Part shown: positions 16,800 to 26,600 of the stretch, piece after piece
Position numbering within the stretch: position 1 is the stretch's first letter
Layout: the number at the start of each line of letters is the position of its first letter
DNA from: Xenorhabdus nematophila ATCC 19061
GTDB taxonomy: Bacteria > Pseudomonadota > Gammaproteobacteria > Enterobacterales > Enterobacteriaceae
Direction of reading: 5' to 3'
Assembly (NCBI RefSeq): GCF_000252955.1
Contig: NC_014228.1
Coordinates: forward strand, 2,767,232-2,831,231
DNA length: 64,000 nt
Notes under the pieces: model-generated
Database searches by the model: none
The model's input: only the letters and a program-made list of their open reading frames with translations
Told to the model about the DNA's origin: nothing
Program-made: the position numbers and the translations under genes

Positions 16800-17312
16800 A
16801 AGGTAATGAACAACCCCGCCGCAAGCAGCGGGGTATCTCAAAACAGAGTCAGTTGATGATCTGAATGTAGTTTGTGATATTTTTTTACCTTGATTTTGGA
16901 CATACCGTCCAATCATCTGTTCATCACCGTGCTTGCCGACTGTACTGGCAAAATAGCCGTCAGTCCAAAACTCACCTCCCCACAAAATTTTTTTCACTTG
17001 TGGCCAGCGTTTGAATATTTCACGTGCCGCCAGGCTTTTGATTAGTCTGATAATTTTAGTCACACTGTACGTAGGCACTGATTGCTCGATAAAATGGACG
17101 TGATCTTTGTCCGTACCTATTTCTAGAAATTTCACCTGATAGCGAAGTTCTATCTCCAGACACACCGTTTTCAGAATCTCATCAACACGGGCATCAAACA
17201 CGGCTCGCCGATATTTTGCTGGCAAGACAATAGGGTACATTAGCACCGTAACATTATGGCTTTTATGGATGTATTCGCTCATCCATTTAGTTTACGCCGC
17301 AAGCGGCGGGGG
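16800..17312 (-). mobile_element. IS200/IS605-family element in the nilA-nilC intergenic region
   Basis: A Y1 transposase gene flanked by matching subterminal palindromes: CCCCGCCGCAAGCAGCGGGG near 16814-16833 and CGCCGCAAGCGGCGGGGG near 17295-17312. No inverted terminal repeats or target duplication, as expected for this family. Exact ends cannot be fixed by eye. It occupies most of the 832 bp between the nilA and nilC starts. Confidence 0.8.
16838..17282 (-). pseudogene. tnpA: IS200-type TnpA transposase with a late +1 frameshift
   Basis: Single-strand HUH transposase: YIHKSHNVTVLMYPIV at the start, HUH motif in DHVHF, LWGGEFWTDGYFASTVGKHGDE, and the catalytic Tyr in RYVQNQG. After QGK the sequence has a run of seven A (complement of 16880-16886). 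Read straight, the frame continues to 16650 with unrelated residues (210 aa). With one A fewer it gives KYHKLHSDHQLTLF and a stop at 16838, the normal end of this family (~148 aa). All catalytic residues precede the shift, so slippage in the A7 run could still yield normal protein. Confidence 0.8.
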
Positions 17313-17421
17313 AATATAACCCTCAGAGATTTAACTTTTATTTGAAAAATAAAAAATTTAACTTAGACTTAATTTAAATAGTGTCTCCTTAGTTTTTTAA
17401 AAAACAAATTGGAATCATTAT

Positions 17422-18270
17422 ATGAATACAAAATCTAAAATCTATTTAGCTCTCGCACTGGTACTTTCTGTTACAGCCTGTTCTAGAGGAGGGGGTTCTC
17501 ACCACGGTGTCAGTGGTGAAACAGGTAAGCAGCCTGGATATAAAGAGAGGCCGCTTTTGCCCTCTGATTATCCATCACAAAGCAAACAAAACACCGTATC
17601 GGGCCTTAAGGGATATTCCAACGGCAGTTTCTCTAATTATGTGTATACGACCCTTACTAATTCCCCTGAAGCGGGTGCAAACCCAGCCCCCCTGAGCAAG
17701 TATTACTACCTCCATATACCAGGTGAGGGTGATAATTATGTCCCGATACAAGTGTCGAATTTTACGGTTGGTGGAGATTATGATATGTCATTTATGGCCC
17801 AAAACAAGAAGGCAGTGATAGGTTCTTCCAATAAGCGGATATACCTTGCGACGGATCTTAATAATTTAAGGCCATACACCGGATCAGTGAATAAAGCTAC
17901 TTTTAGCGGTCTGGCTCGTCACAGTGAAAACGGAAAACTTAGTATTTTGAAGGTGGTTATGGACGCCACGTTCGGAGGTACGGGGGAGAATGGAGAAATG
18001 TTTGCCCAGATGAAGGGGAGTCTTCAGAAAAATGGTAAAGACTGGGCTCCATTCGAAGGATATACCCCTATAATGAACGGCATGAGTACAATGAAGTTTA
18101 CCGGCGATGCACCAGAAGGACTGCGAAAGGGAGATCTAACGGGTTACTTCTCTGACCCGGAGGCTGGTGCTTTTACTGGAACATATAATTCTAAGGACGG
18201 TAAAACGTATGGTGCTTTCCTTTTGGATAACCAGCATACATATCCGTCGTCTCCTAACCCCAGCAATTAA
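17422..18270 (+). CDS. nilC: NilC-like surface/outer-membrane lipoprotein
   Basis: 282 residues. Lipoprotein signal with lipobox VTAC (Cys20) and Ser at +2, which favours outer-membrane sorting. After a Gly/Ser/His-rich linker the mature part is rich in short strands, with Gly-aromatic turns near the C-terminus (LTGYFSDPEAGAFTGTYN, then GKTYGAFLL) reminiscent of the small TbpB-like barrels of Slam cargo. Length and context match NilC of X. nematophila, required with NilA and NilB for nematode colonisation; in that species nilC is repressed by NilR and Lrp. It is divergent from nilA-nilB, with an IS200 copy between. GC content is clearly higher than in nilB. NilC as the NilB cargo is inference from the family. 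Confidence 0.8.
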   Translation: MNTKSKIYLALALVLSVTACSRGGGSHHGVSGETGKQPGYKERPLLPSDYPSQSKQNTVSGLKGYSNGSFSNYVYTTLTNSPEAGANPAPLSKYYYLHIPGEGDNYVPIQVSNFTVGGDYDMSFMAQNKKAVIGSSNKRIYLATDLNNLRPYTGSVNKATFSGLARHSENGKLSILKVVMDATFGGTGENGEMFAQMKGSLQKNGKDWAPFEGYTPIMNGMSTMKFTGDAPEGLRKGDLTGYFSDPEAGAFTGTYNSKDGKTYGAFLLDNQHTYPSSPNPSN

Positions 18271-18273
18271 TAA

Positions 18274-18502
18274 GGTTCTGTCGCATTAAGGCATCGTCGG
18301 GTAACATGCTGTTTTTTTATGGTGTTACCTGACCATGTCATTGATCCGAAAAGCCTTCCGGTGCCTGCATTATCCCACTAATTTTATCGCTCAGTGTGTC
18401 CGGTGATACCAGCCCTATGCCCTGAGTCTGCGCAATCTCGAGGTGATGATGGCTGAGCGTGGTGTTATCGTATATCATCGAGCAACAGATATCGACCTAT
18501 AA
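18274..18502 (+). pseudogene. IS6/IS26-family transposase remnant with one terminal repeat
   Basis: GGTTCTGTCGCATTAAG at 18274-18290 resembles an IS6-family inverted repeat. From the ATG at 18335 the frame reads like the start of an IS6 transposase (SLIRKAFRCLHYPTNFIAQC), with TGA where the family has the Trp codon of VRWY, then LSLRNLEVMMAERGVIV before homology is lost. Only about 50 N-terminal codons remain; no DDE domain. Confidence 0.8.
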
Positions 18503-18626
18503 TCCCTTCTTTAAACCATAGATCAATGTGTTTTGCTGTCACCTGAAAATTAGGTTCGGTCGCGTTGAGCAAGTCCACCGCAACGCTAATGGGGGGATTT
18601 TCGAATGCACATATCAGAGGTTTCAT
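18465..18626 (-). CDS. Unassigned 53-residue ORF with a strong ribosome site
   Basis: ATG at 18626 preceded by AAGGAGG with 5-nt spacing. The peptide begins MKPLICAFENPPISV, includes NATEPNFQVTAKHIDLWF, and ends at a stop at 18465. The last ~12 codons overlap the IS6 remnant in antisense, so the original gene was probably longer and was cut by that element. No family recognised. Confidence 0.4.
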   Translation of the reverse strand: MKPLICAFENPPISVAVDLLNATEPNFQVTAKHIDLWFKEGIIGRYLLLDDIR

Positions 18627-19235
18627 CACGTCCTCCTTATAACGTTATGCCTTAACAATGGAGGTGATGAGGCAGGCGGTAAAGCGTACCGCTTTTCTCC
18701 CCGTCGGGATAGCCTCATTGATTATCATTGTGCTATAGCTGGTAGCTTTTGTCCAAATTCCGATTGTTCTGGAATGGAACAATTAAACATTATCAACAAG
18801 CCAGGGTGAGTTAACGCTAACTCGTTGATATTCTGGGTAAACGCCATTGGCGCAAGTCGGCATTCAGTCTGCGGAATTACACCTAACAAATTGATTATTC
18901 TTAACTTCCCCCAATGGGGTAAGTTGGAAACGTGCATTTATCCAAACTCTGCGTTTCAGGGTATTTGATACTTATCAATGAGTTAACTTGCCCCTGTAGA
19001 CTAAGCCCGAAAAAGGGCTTTGTATTGCCCGTAATACCTTGAGTTCGTACCCTGTGGGCTGGTGGAATTTAGCGAACTACGAGAATTTTGTAGTTAAATA
19101 TGATAAGCCATTTATCTTTATTGTTGTTGTTTTAATTTACTAAAAGTAAGAATAATGATGCCCGCACCGATAATTTTGTTTTTTCATGACACTAAAATTT
19201 CTACTTTTATATTTTATTAAAATATAGGGGGTATC
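18627..19235. other. Gap between IS remnants and a small gene
   Basis: No recognisable gene. Short frames on both strands lack ribosome sites. A small GC hairpin (AAGCCCGAAAAAGGGCTT near 19005-19022) could be a weak terminator. The base composition is mixed, as expected of stacked insertions. Confidence 0.4.
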
Positions 19236-19508
19236 ATGATAGTAACGAATAGCACTATTTATACGATTTCAGTTAGTGTCAATAGATGGAGTACTGAGTC
19301 CGGAATAGGTGATGGTTGGATTGATATTCAACCGGGCGATAATGGATATTGGAGTCGTTCAGATTCCCGAGGTTATATTGTTTCAATAGCGTCAGCAGGG
19401 GAGACAATTTCATATTTTGCACTTTCTGATAGCGCTATCGTTGTCTATGAAAATTCTGTTCAAGATGACGGTAAGAAAATAAAACCAGCAACTGACCGCT
19501 ATTCCTAA
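19236..19508 (+). CDS. Hypothetical small beta-rich protein
   Basis: 90 residues, no signal peptide and no membrane segment. Alternating polar/hydrophobic residues with many Gly, Ser, Tyr and Trp (DGWIDIQPGDNGYWSRSDS, then GYIVSIASAGETISYFALS) suggest a small all-beta fold. AGGGGG stands 5 nt before the ATG, one of the best ribosome sites in the island, and the frame is intact amid broken elements, so it is probably expressed. The N-terminal build (NSTIYTISVSVNRWS) is reminiscent of small secreted or inclusion-forming beta-sandwich proteins, but no family can be named. Confidence 0.65.
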   Translation: MIVTNSTIYTISVSVNRWSTESGIGDGWIDIQPGDNGYWSRSDSRGYIVSIASAGETISYFALSDSAIVVYENSVQDDGKKIKPATDRYS

Positions 19509-19598
19509 TAAAACGTAATCAAGAATGCTCACATATTCCTTCATGCCTTAAGGCAAAATCCCGCCTTAGCCCTACTGGACAAATTTGTATAATTCACC

Positions 19599-19620
19599 CT
19601 ACCGCCAAATATGGCGGTAG
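19599..19620. repeat. Perfect 9-bp inverted repeat
   Basis: CTACCGCCA and TGGCGGTAG around a 4-nt loop. Neither strand has a U tract, so it is not a clear intrinsic terminator. It lies between the small beta-rich gene and the prophage remnant. Confidence 0.5.
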
Positions 19621-19646
19621 CCGTTCGCGCGGGTTGTCGGGCAATT

Positions 19647-19920
19647 TTATAACCGGGCGCTTAATGCTGAACTGTGCTTTTTGGCATGGTGACCGTGGAA
19701 GCCGTAAATAAGGTCTGGCTCTAAGGGTTCGTCTAAAAACTCAAGGCACCCTAAGATAAAACTTTCAGCCACCAGCATTCGCTTCCTGACTTCGCTTTCA
19801 CTTATCTTGAAATTGCGACCAATTGCACGTTTGGGTATTCCCTTAACATAATGGTCTTCAATGAAATCACATTCCTGAGCCATGCGTAAGCGGCTCTTTT
19901 CCCACCGGATGATAATTGTA
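19647..19920 (-). pseudogene. Phage antitermination protein Q-like remnant
   Basis: From about 19920 the minus strand reads RWEKSRLRMAQECDFIEDHY, then VKGIPKRAIGRNFKISESEV, characteristic of the C-terminal part of lambdoid Q-type antiterminators, ending at 19647. The N-terminal half is missing and replaced by an IS3 fragment. It marks a former lambdoid prophage. Any peptide from the internal Met near 19883 would lack the complete DNA-binding region. Confidence 0.7.
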
Positions 19921-20098
19921 AGCCCCCGGCTGACGACTTTGCAGACCGCATTCCTGCATTAACCGTCTGGCCTTCATTCGTGAGCAGTTGGCTCAATGTG
20001 CGGCTACCTATTGCTCCCCGACTTTGGTTGTACAGTTCGACGGACACGTAACTGCATACGCTCCGTGTCGACGGGACGCTGACGCCACTGATAATAGC
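19921..20098 (-). pseudogene. IS3-family orfB transposase fragment
   Basis: Pieces of an IS3 OrfB N-terminal region read across two frames: WRQRPVDTERMQLRV, then ELYNQSRGAIGSRTLSQLL, then MKARRLMQECGLQSRQPG. At least one frameshift is present, both ends are missing and the integrase core (DDE) is absent. Confidence 0.7.
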
Positions 20099-20149
20099 TT
20101 ACAGACGTGGCGGACTGTCGGGTGTTACGCCAGTTCGCGCAGACTCCAG

Positions 20150-20535
20150 CGGTGCGTTTTGCGGATGAGCACTCCCACCTCCAGCCCCTGCCGCCAACGG
20201 ACTTTGATACCAGTTACTTCGATATCCGGCATGTCGCCTGGGACGAGTATATTGAAGTGCGGGGAAATCGCTACTCCGTACCGGAAGCCTGGTGCGAACA
20301 AGCTGTCTCAATCCGCATCACCCCGGACAATGAACTGCGCATCTATGCGGATGAACAACTGGTCGCGTCACATCGGCTGAGTACTGAAGTCCCCGTTCTG
20401 GCAAACCATTCCGGAGCACCATGCCCCACTCTGGCGACAGGTCAACAGGGTAGAACATCGTCCGCTAAGCTGTTATGAGGATTTACTGTGATGCATGAAC
20501 TGGATACTTTGCTGGGTCGCCTGAAAAGTTTGTTC
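20150..20535 (+). pseudogene. IS21-family istA 3' end and istB 5' end remnant
   Basis: The frame gives the C-terminal part of IstA: LPPTDFDTSYFDIRHVAWDE, VRGNRYSVPEAWCEQAV and ELRIYADEQLVASHRLS. It then shifts, so the tail WRQVNRVEHRPLSCYE is in another frame. Immediately after, at 20491, MHELDTLLGRLKS is the start of the ATPase helper IstB, cut after about 15 codons. The istA-istB order and close spacing are those of IS21. Non-functional. Confidence 0.8.
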
Positions 20536-20551
20536 TCTGAACTGTTCCTGA

Positions 20552-20587
20552 TTAAAAACAAGTGGCTGTTTCAGCCGCCACTTGTTC
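20552..20587 (-). terminator. Intrinsic terminator of the 3.86-kaa NRPS gene
   Basis: ACAAGTGGC and GCCACTTGT form a 9-bp stem, followed on the minus strand by TTTTT. It lies about 20 bp past the NRPS stop. Its presence argues that the NRPS 3' end is original and was not cut by the neighbouring IS21 fragment. Confidence 0.8.
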
Positions 20588-20607
20588 GGCAATTATCTAA
20601 TAAAAGG

Positions 20608-23600
20608 CTATTTTCCGGATGCCACGGGAATTCTGGCATTCTCCACAATCAGCGCCATTTCTTTCAAAGTAGGGTGAGTCAATAAATCCATTAATGAAAC
20701 GTGCATGTTTTGCTCATACATACGGGCCAGTAGTTGTATTGCGATAAGTGAGTGGCCTCCTGATTTAAAGAAGTTATCATGCCGGCTTACCTGCTCCCGT
20801 TTTAGCAGTTTCTGCCAGATTTGTGCCAAGGCCGTTTCCACGTCACCAGCAGGGGCTTTATATTGGTGTTTTGCCAGGTCTGTCTGCTCAGATAAAGCAT
20901 CCCTCTGTTCAGAATGAAGGTTGAAATCAATTTGTAACGGCTGGAATTCAATGTCAGAGATAACGGGTATATTCACAATAGGCTGTTGAGGCGCAGTATC
21001 CAATGCTGCAACTAAGCCAGACAGTGCGCTGAGCATATAAGTATTCAGGCGGGATGTGTCGATTCCCTGTACGGCCTGAATGTCCAACCGGAAGCCTTTA
21101 CCCAAATCATCCACAGCAAAGTAGAGGGGATAGTTCATTCTCTCCTCTGCTGTGATCAGGCGGACACCTTCCCATGTGGTGTGGACAGCATCCGATGGGG
21201 TATGACGGTAATTGAGCAATGTATTAAAGAGAGGCAAAGGTGATGCCACTGAACTACAGCGCTGAGCCAATGCCAGTGAAGCTTGTTCATGTTCAAGTAA
21301 TTGCGTCAAACTGTGGTAAGTCTCTTGTACTGTCTGTTGAACGCTGTTTCCGGTCAGCCGGACTCGTGTGGGCAGCGTATTGATAAACAGGCCGGTAGTT
21401 TGATGGAGGTTTATCCCGCCCTGCATACGTCCTGACAAAACGGTGCCGAAAACAACGTCTTCCTGACGACTGATTTTTGCCAGTACCAGCGCCAATGCGA
21501 CATGAAACAGGACACCGCCGCTGACTTTATGACGACGAGCTTGCTTGCGGATATTTCTCGACAGGGACGCACTGATAAGTTGAGTCGCGTTTGTAATCTG
21601 TCTGTCTCCACTGTAAATATCCAGTATGCCGAAAGGGATGGTGGGGGTATCGACATCGCCCAGCGTTTCACGGAAATAAGCTTCATGTAATGAAGGCGGT
21701 ATTTGCAATGACTGGGCGATAAAGTGCCGGTAAGGCAGTGCCGGAATAACATGTTCAGCACGGTGGTGCATGAGTTCATTGATTTCAGAAATGATAATGT
21801 CCAAGGAGATATGATCATTAAGTATATGGTGGGCGCACATAGCCAGTAACCACTCTCCCTGATGCGGATCATAGGCTATATCAGCGGAGACGAGCGGGGC
21901 TTGGTTAATGTCAAGGCGACGTTGGTACGGGCTGGTATGTGTCCGTAACTGAGACGGAATGTCTTGATCATTTTCAGCGACAAAAGTGGCAACATGCAGG
22001 GATGCCTGACGACAAACGACTTGCACGGGTTGTCTCAAGCCTTGCCAACAAAAGATTGTACGCAGAATATCGTGGCGGTTGATAACCTGCTGAAAAGCAG
22101 ACAGAAAAGCATCAAGGCGTTCACGGTTATCGAATGCAATTAAGATCTGTAGCAGATAAATATCACCCTGCGTTTGCAGCAGATGATGGAACAACATACC
22201 TTCCTGAAGGGGTGTCAAGGGATAGATATCCTGAATATTGCCGGCCCCACCGGGAACTGTGGCAGTAATGGCATCAATTTCAGGTTGCGTCAGAGCGATG
22301 AGAGGCAACATATCAGGCGTGATTTTTGTGCAATTATCAGGAATGAGATTAGGCGGTGCAATAAATGCAGTGGCATGTTCTTCAATGGATTGCATCATTT
22401 CTGCTATGTCAGCCAGTACCGGTGTCGCAAACACGGAGCGGATATCAAGGCACCAGCCTTGTAATCGCAGCTGTTCGATTAAACTGACAACCATCAGCGA
22501 ATGACCACCCAGTTCAAAGAAGTGATCGTAACGTCCCACTCTTTCCAGCCTTAATAATGTTTGCCATATTTGAGCCAGGATGATTTCCGTTTCGTTGATG
22601 GGTGCTGCATAAGTACGGCTTACGATAGCGGCTTGATCGGGTAATGGCAGTGCCTGACGGTCGAGTTTGCCATTGGGCGCCAGCGGAAAGGCATCGAGAA
22701 TGACAAAGGCGCCGGGCAGCATATAATCAGCAAGATGTTGTGAAAGCTGTTGACGTAATTCTGTCGGCACCAGTTTCGCTTGTGGTTTTGCCAGCAGATA
22801 GGCAATAAGGCGTTTGTCACCCGCCATTCCTTTTTGATCGGGGATTTCACGGGCGAGCACGACAGCCTCTCGTACACCGGGGCACTGCATTAATCTGGTT
22901 TCGATTTCCCCCAATTCGATACGGAAACCACGTATTTTGATCTGAAAATCGTTGCGGCCAAGGTATTCGATATTACCGTCAGCCCGCCAGCGCCCCAAAT
23001 CACCGGTTTTATACATCCGGGCATTCGGCTGTGTGCTGAAGGGATCAATGACAAATCTCTCTGCCGTGAGTTCAGGTTGGTTTGAATAACCACGGGCAAC
23101 ACCCTGACCCCCGATGTAGATTTCACCGCTCACGCCGATGGGAACAGGCTGCCCGGATGTATCCAGGATATACATGCGGGTATTGGAGATTGGGCGTCCA
23201 ATAGGAATGTTATCCGTGATCGGTACAGTTTGTTTGCCATCTATCAGCAATGCGGTAGCGGTCACAGTGATTTCAGTCGGGCCATAGGCATTGAACCAAC
23301 GGCAGGATTGCGTTTCGGGGCATGATAACCAGTCAGCTAAATAGCGCTGTTCCACTTTATCTCCGCCCACAATGACAGTATGCAGATGGGGGCTGAAACC
23401 ACCGTGTCCTGCCACTATCTCCTGTACCCAGTGATTCCAGAATGCTGTAGGTATATTGATAATAGTGACTTTTTGTTTACGCAAGAAATCGACAAAGCCA
23501 ATATCCGGTACTTTGATATGGGAAGGTCGCAAGACCAGCGCAGCCCCTGAGGCAAGAGTGGGAAAAATATCAGAGACTGAAATATCAAAGGCAATGGTCA

Positions 23601-26600
23601 CAAATTGCAGAATGCGATCGCCCAAATGAGGTTTGCTGATCTGACGTTGTGCACGGATAAGGCTTACCACATTGTGGTGTTCCAGCATCACGCCCTTCGG
23701 GTGTCCGGTTGAACCGGAGGTATAGATGATATAAGCCAGATGGTGAGGTTTCAGCCCTGATTGTTCACTGTCAGGATTATGTACAGGCTGTTTTGCCCGT
23801 TTATTTTGCTGAGTCGCATCATCCAATAGCCATACGGGTAAATCTTGTACCGACAAACCTTTTTGCAGATGTTTCTGCGTGAGCAAGAGTAGCGGTTTGC
23901 TGTCCGACAACTGATAAATCAGCCGCTCAGAGGGATATTCGGGATCGAGCGGAATATAACCGGCACCCGCTTTTAAGATCCCGAACAAACCGATAATCAT
24001 GTCCAAACCCCGTTCAACACAAATTGCCACCCGATCATCAGGACGAACGCCAAAGGCAATCAGACTGTGTGCCAGTTGATTAGCCCGGCAGTTCAGTTCG
24101 TCATAGCTCAGAGACTGATCCTCAAAAATAACGGCGGTGGCATCGGGTGTACGTTGCACCTGATCTTCGAACAGCTGATGAATCAATACACTTTGCGAAG
24201 ATGATTTTTGCAACGACTGCTCGTGAGCAAATGACGGGAATTCCGGCGGTGGGGCATTGAACTCGACCAGCAACTGCTGGCGCTCTGCGGCAGAGAGCAT
24301 CGGCAGATGGGCAATGGTCTGTTTTTCATCAACCGTCATGGCGGTCAGTACCTGAGTGAGATAACCCACGATACGTTCAACAGTAATCTTATCGAACAAA
24401 TCTGAGGCATATTCCAGATGACCAATGAGGTTATCCGTGGTTTCAACCAAGGAAAGTGTAAGGTCAAAGTGCGCGCTACAGCGTGTTTTTTTCTCAAGGA
24501 CTGAAACGGATAAATCGGGTAACTCAAAAGATGGGGTGGGCGTATTGTCCAGTGCCAGCATAACCTGAAAAATCGGGTTGTAGCTCAGGCTGCGATTGGG
24601 TTGCAGAATTTCCACTAGCTGTTCAAAAGGCAGTTCCTGATGTGCATAAATTGCCAGTGCCTGCTCTCGGATGTGGGTGAGCAATTCTGCCACAGTGTGG
24701 CAATTTTCCAGTTCGACACGCAAAGGCAGGGTATTGACGAAAAAGCCAATAAGCCCTTCCAATTCACTGTATGGGCGGTTGGCTACCGGCGTGCCAATGA
24801 CGATATCGTTTTGACCACTCAGGCGGGCAAGCACAATACTCCAGCCTGCGAGTAAAGTCATAAATAACGTGGTTCCCTGACGCTGTTCAAGTGCCTTGAG
24901 CGCGGAGAGTAATTCAGCATTCAGGTGGATGGGAATGTAATCGCCAGCGTAACTCTGCTCTGGTGAACGAGGCCGATCGGTAGGGAGTGTCAGTAATTCT
25001 GGCGCTCCCCGGAGTTGTTCTTGCCAGAAACTCCGTTGAGCCACCGTAGTTTCACCCCGCAGCCATTTCTGTTGCCAGACAGCATAATCGGCATACTGAA
25101 TGGGCAGAGGTTCCAGAAGCGCCTTTTTTTCCTCAAGTGCAGCACAGTAGAGTATGCCTAATTCACGGATCAATATCCCTGTTGACCAACCATCGGTAAT
25201 GATGTGGTGCTGAGTGAGAATAAAGATATGTTCTTCATCCGAGAGTTGCAGTAATTGACCCCGGACGGGTGGTTGATTGGCAAAATCAAACAAAGTTTGT
25301 GTTTCGCGCGTTATCAGCCCGTCAATTTGGCTTACACCTGAGGTTTCGTTTAATCCGCGTAGATCCTGATAATTCAGGGTAAAGCCGGTATCTGTGGCAT
25401 CAATGTGCTGGTAAGGGTGTTCATCAACCAGTACAAAACGGGTGCGCAAACTTTCCTGTCGTGCTACAAGCGCATCCAATGCAGCCTTGAATGCCGACGG
25501 GTTAAGTTTTCCGCTGAGGCGCAGCACGGCCGGAATATGGTAGGCCAGACTGGCGGCGGTGTTCAGTCGGGCGAGAAACCACAGGCTTTGCTGGGCGAAT
25601 GAGAGTGGCAACGGCTGACGGCGATCAGCAACAGGGATCGGCGTTGTTTGCGTAAGCATGGAAGCATCAGCGAGCACAGCAGCCAAATCAGCAAGTACAG
25701 GGTGGGTAAAGAGTTGTGGCAAAGTGAGTTCCAGTGCCAGATTTTGGCGTATCCGTATGACAAGTTGGATGGCAAGCAGGGAATGGCCGCCGAGTTCGAA
25801 GAAATTGTCATAGCGATTCACGTGCTCCAGTTCCAATAGTGTCTGCCAAATTTGAGCCAGAGTTATTTCCACTTCACCAATAGGTTTTTCATCACCATGC
25901 GTCACGACTGCGGAAGCGTCCGGAGCAGGCAACGCCTGCCTGTCAAGTTTGCCATTGGGTGTCAGCGGGAAAGTATCAAGCATGACAAAAGCGCTGGGGA
26001 TCATGTAATCGGCGAGATGTTGCGTAAGGTGCTGGCGTAATTCCGCTGGCGTTGGCTTCATCTCTGATTCGGTAAGCAGATAGGCCACCAGTTTTTTCTG
26101 CTCTTGGGTTTCTTCACGCGCTATCACTACGGCTTCACGCACCCCACGGTACTGCTCAAGTTTTGTCTCAATCTCACCGAGTTCAATCCTGAAACCCCGT
26201 ATTTTGACCTGAAAATCGTTGCGGCCGAGGTATTCAATATTGCCATCAGGCAGCCAGCGACCCAGATCGCCGGTTTTGTACATGCGTGAGGTGGGAAGAA
26301 AGGAAAACGGATCGTTTGAAAAGCGTTCAGCAGTGAGTTCAGGTCGATTGAGATAACCACGGGCCACACCCGCACCCGCGATATAGATTTCGCCGCTGAC
26401 TCCGAGAGGAACCGGTTGACCATCAGTGTCAAGAATATAGATTTGGGTATTGGCGATTGGGTGGCCAATATGAGCAGTAAAGCCGGTTGTCCGACTCATG
26501 CGTGTCCAGGTTGAATAAGTTGTCGTCTCAGAGGGACCGTAAAGGTTGCACACCGTTTGCACAGATGAGGAAGCGAATAGTTGTTCAACAATGCTTGATT

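Noticed and set aside
16650..16837. C-terminal 60 residues of the 210-codon IS200 frame as a real domain
   Set aside because: They arise after the A7 frameshift and read through the IS end palindrome into flanking DNA.
20608..20760. NRPS 3' end truncated by the IS21 fragment
   Set aside because: A complete carrier domain, stop codon and intrinsic terminator stand before the IS21 remnant begins.
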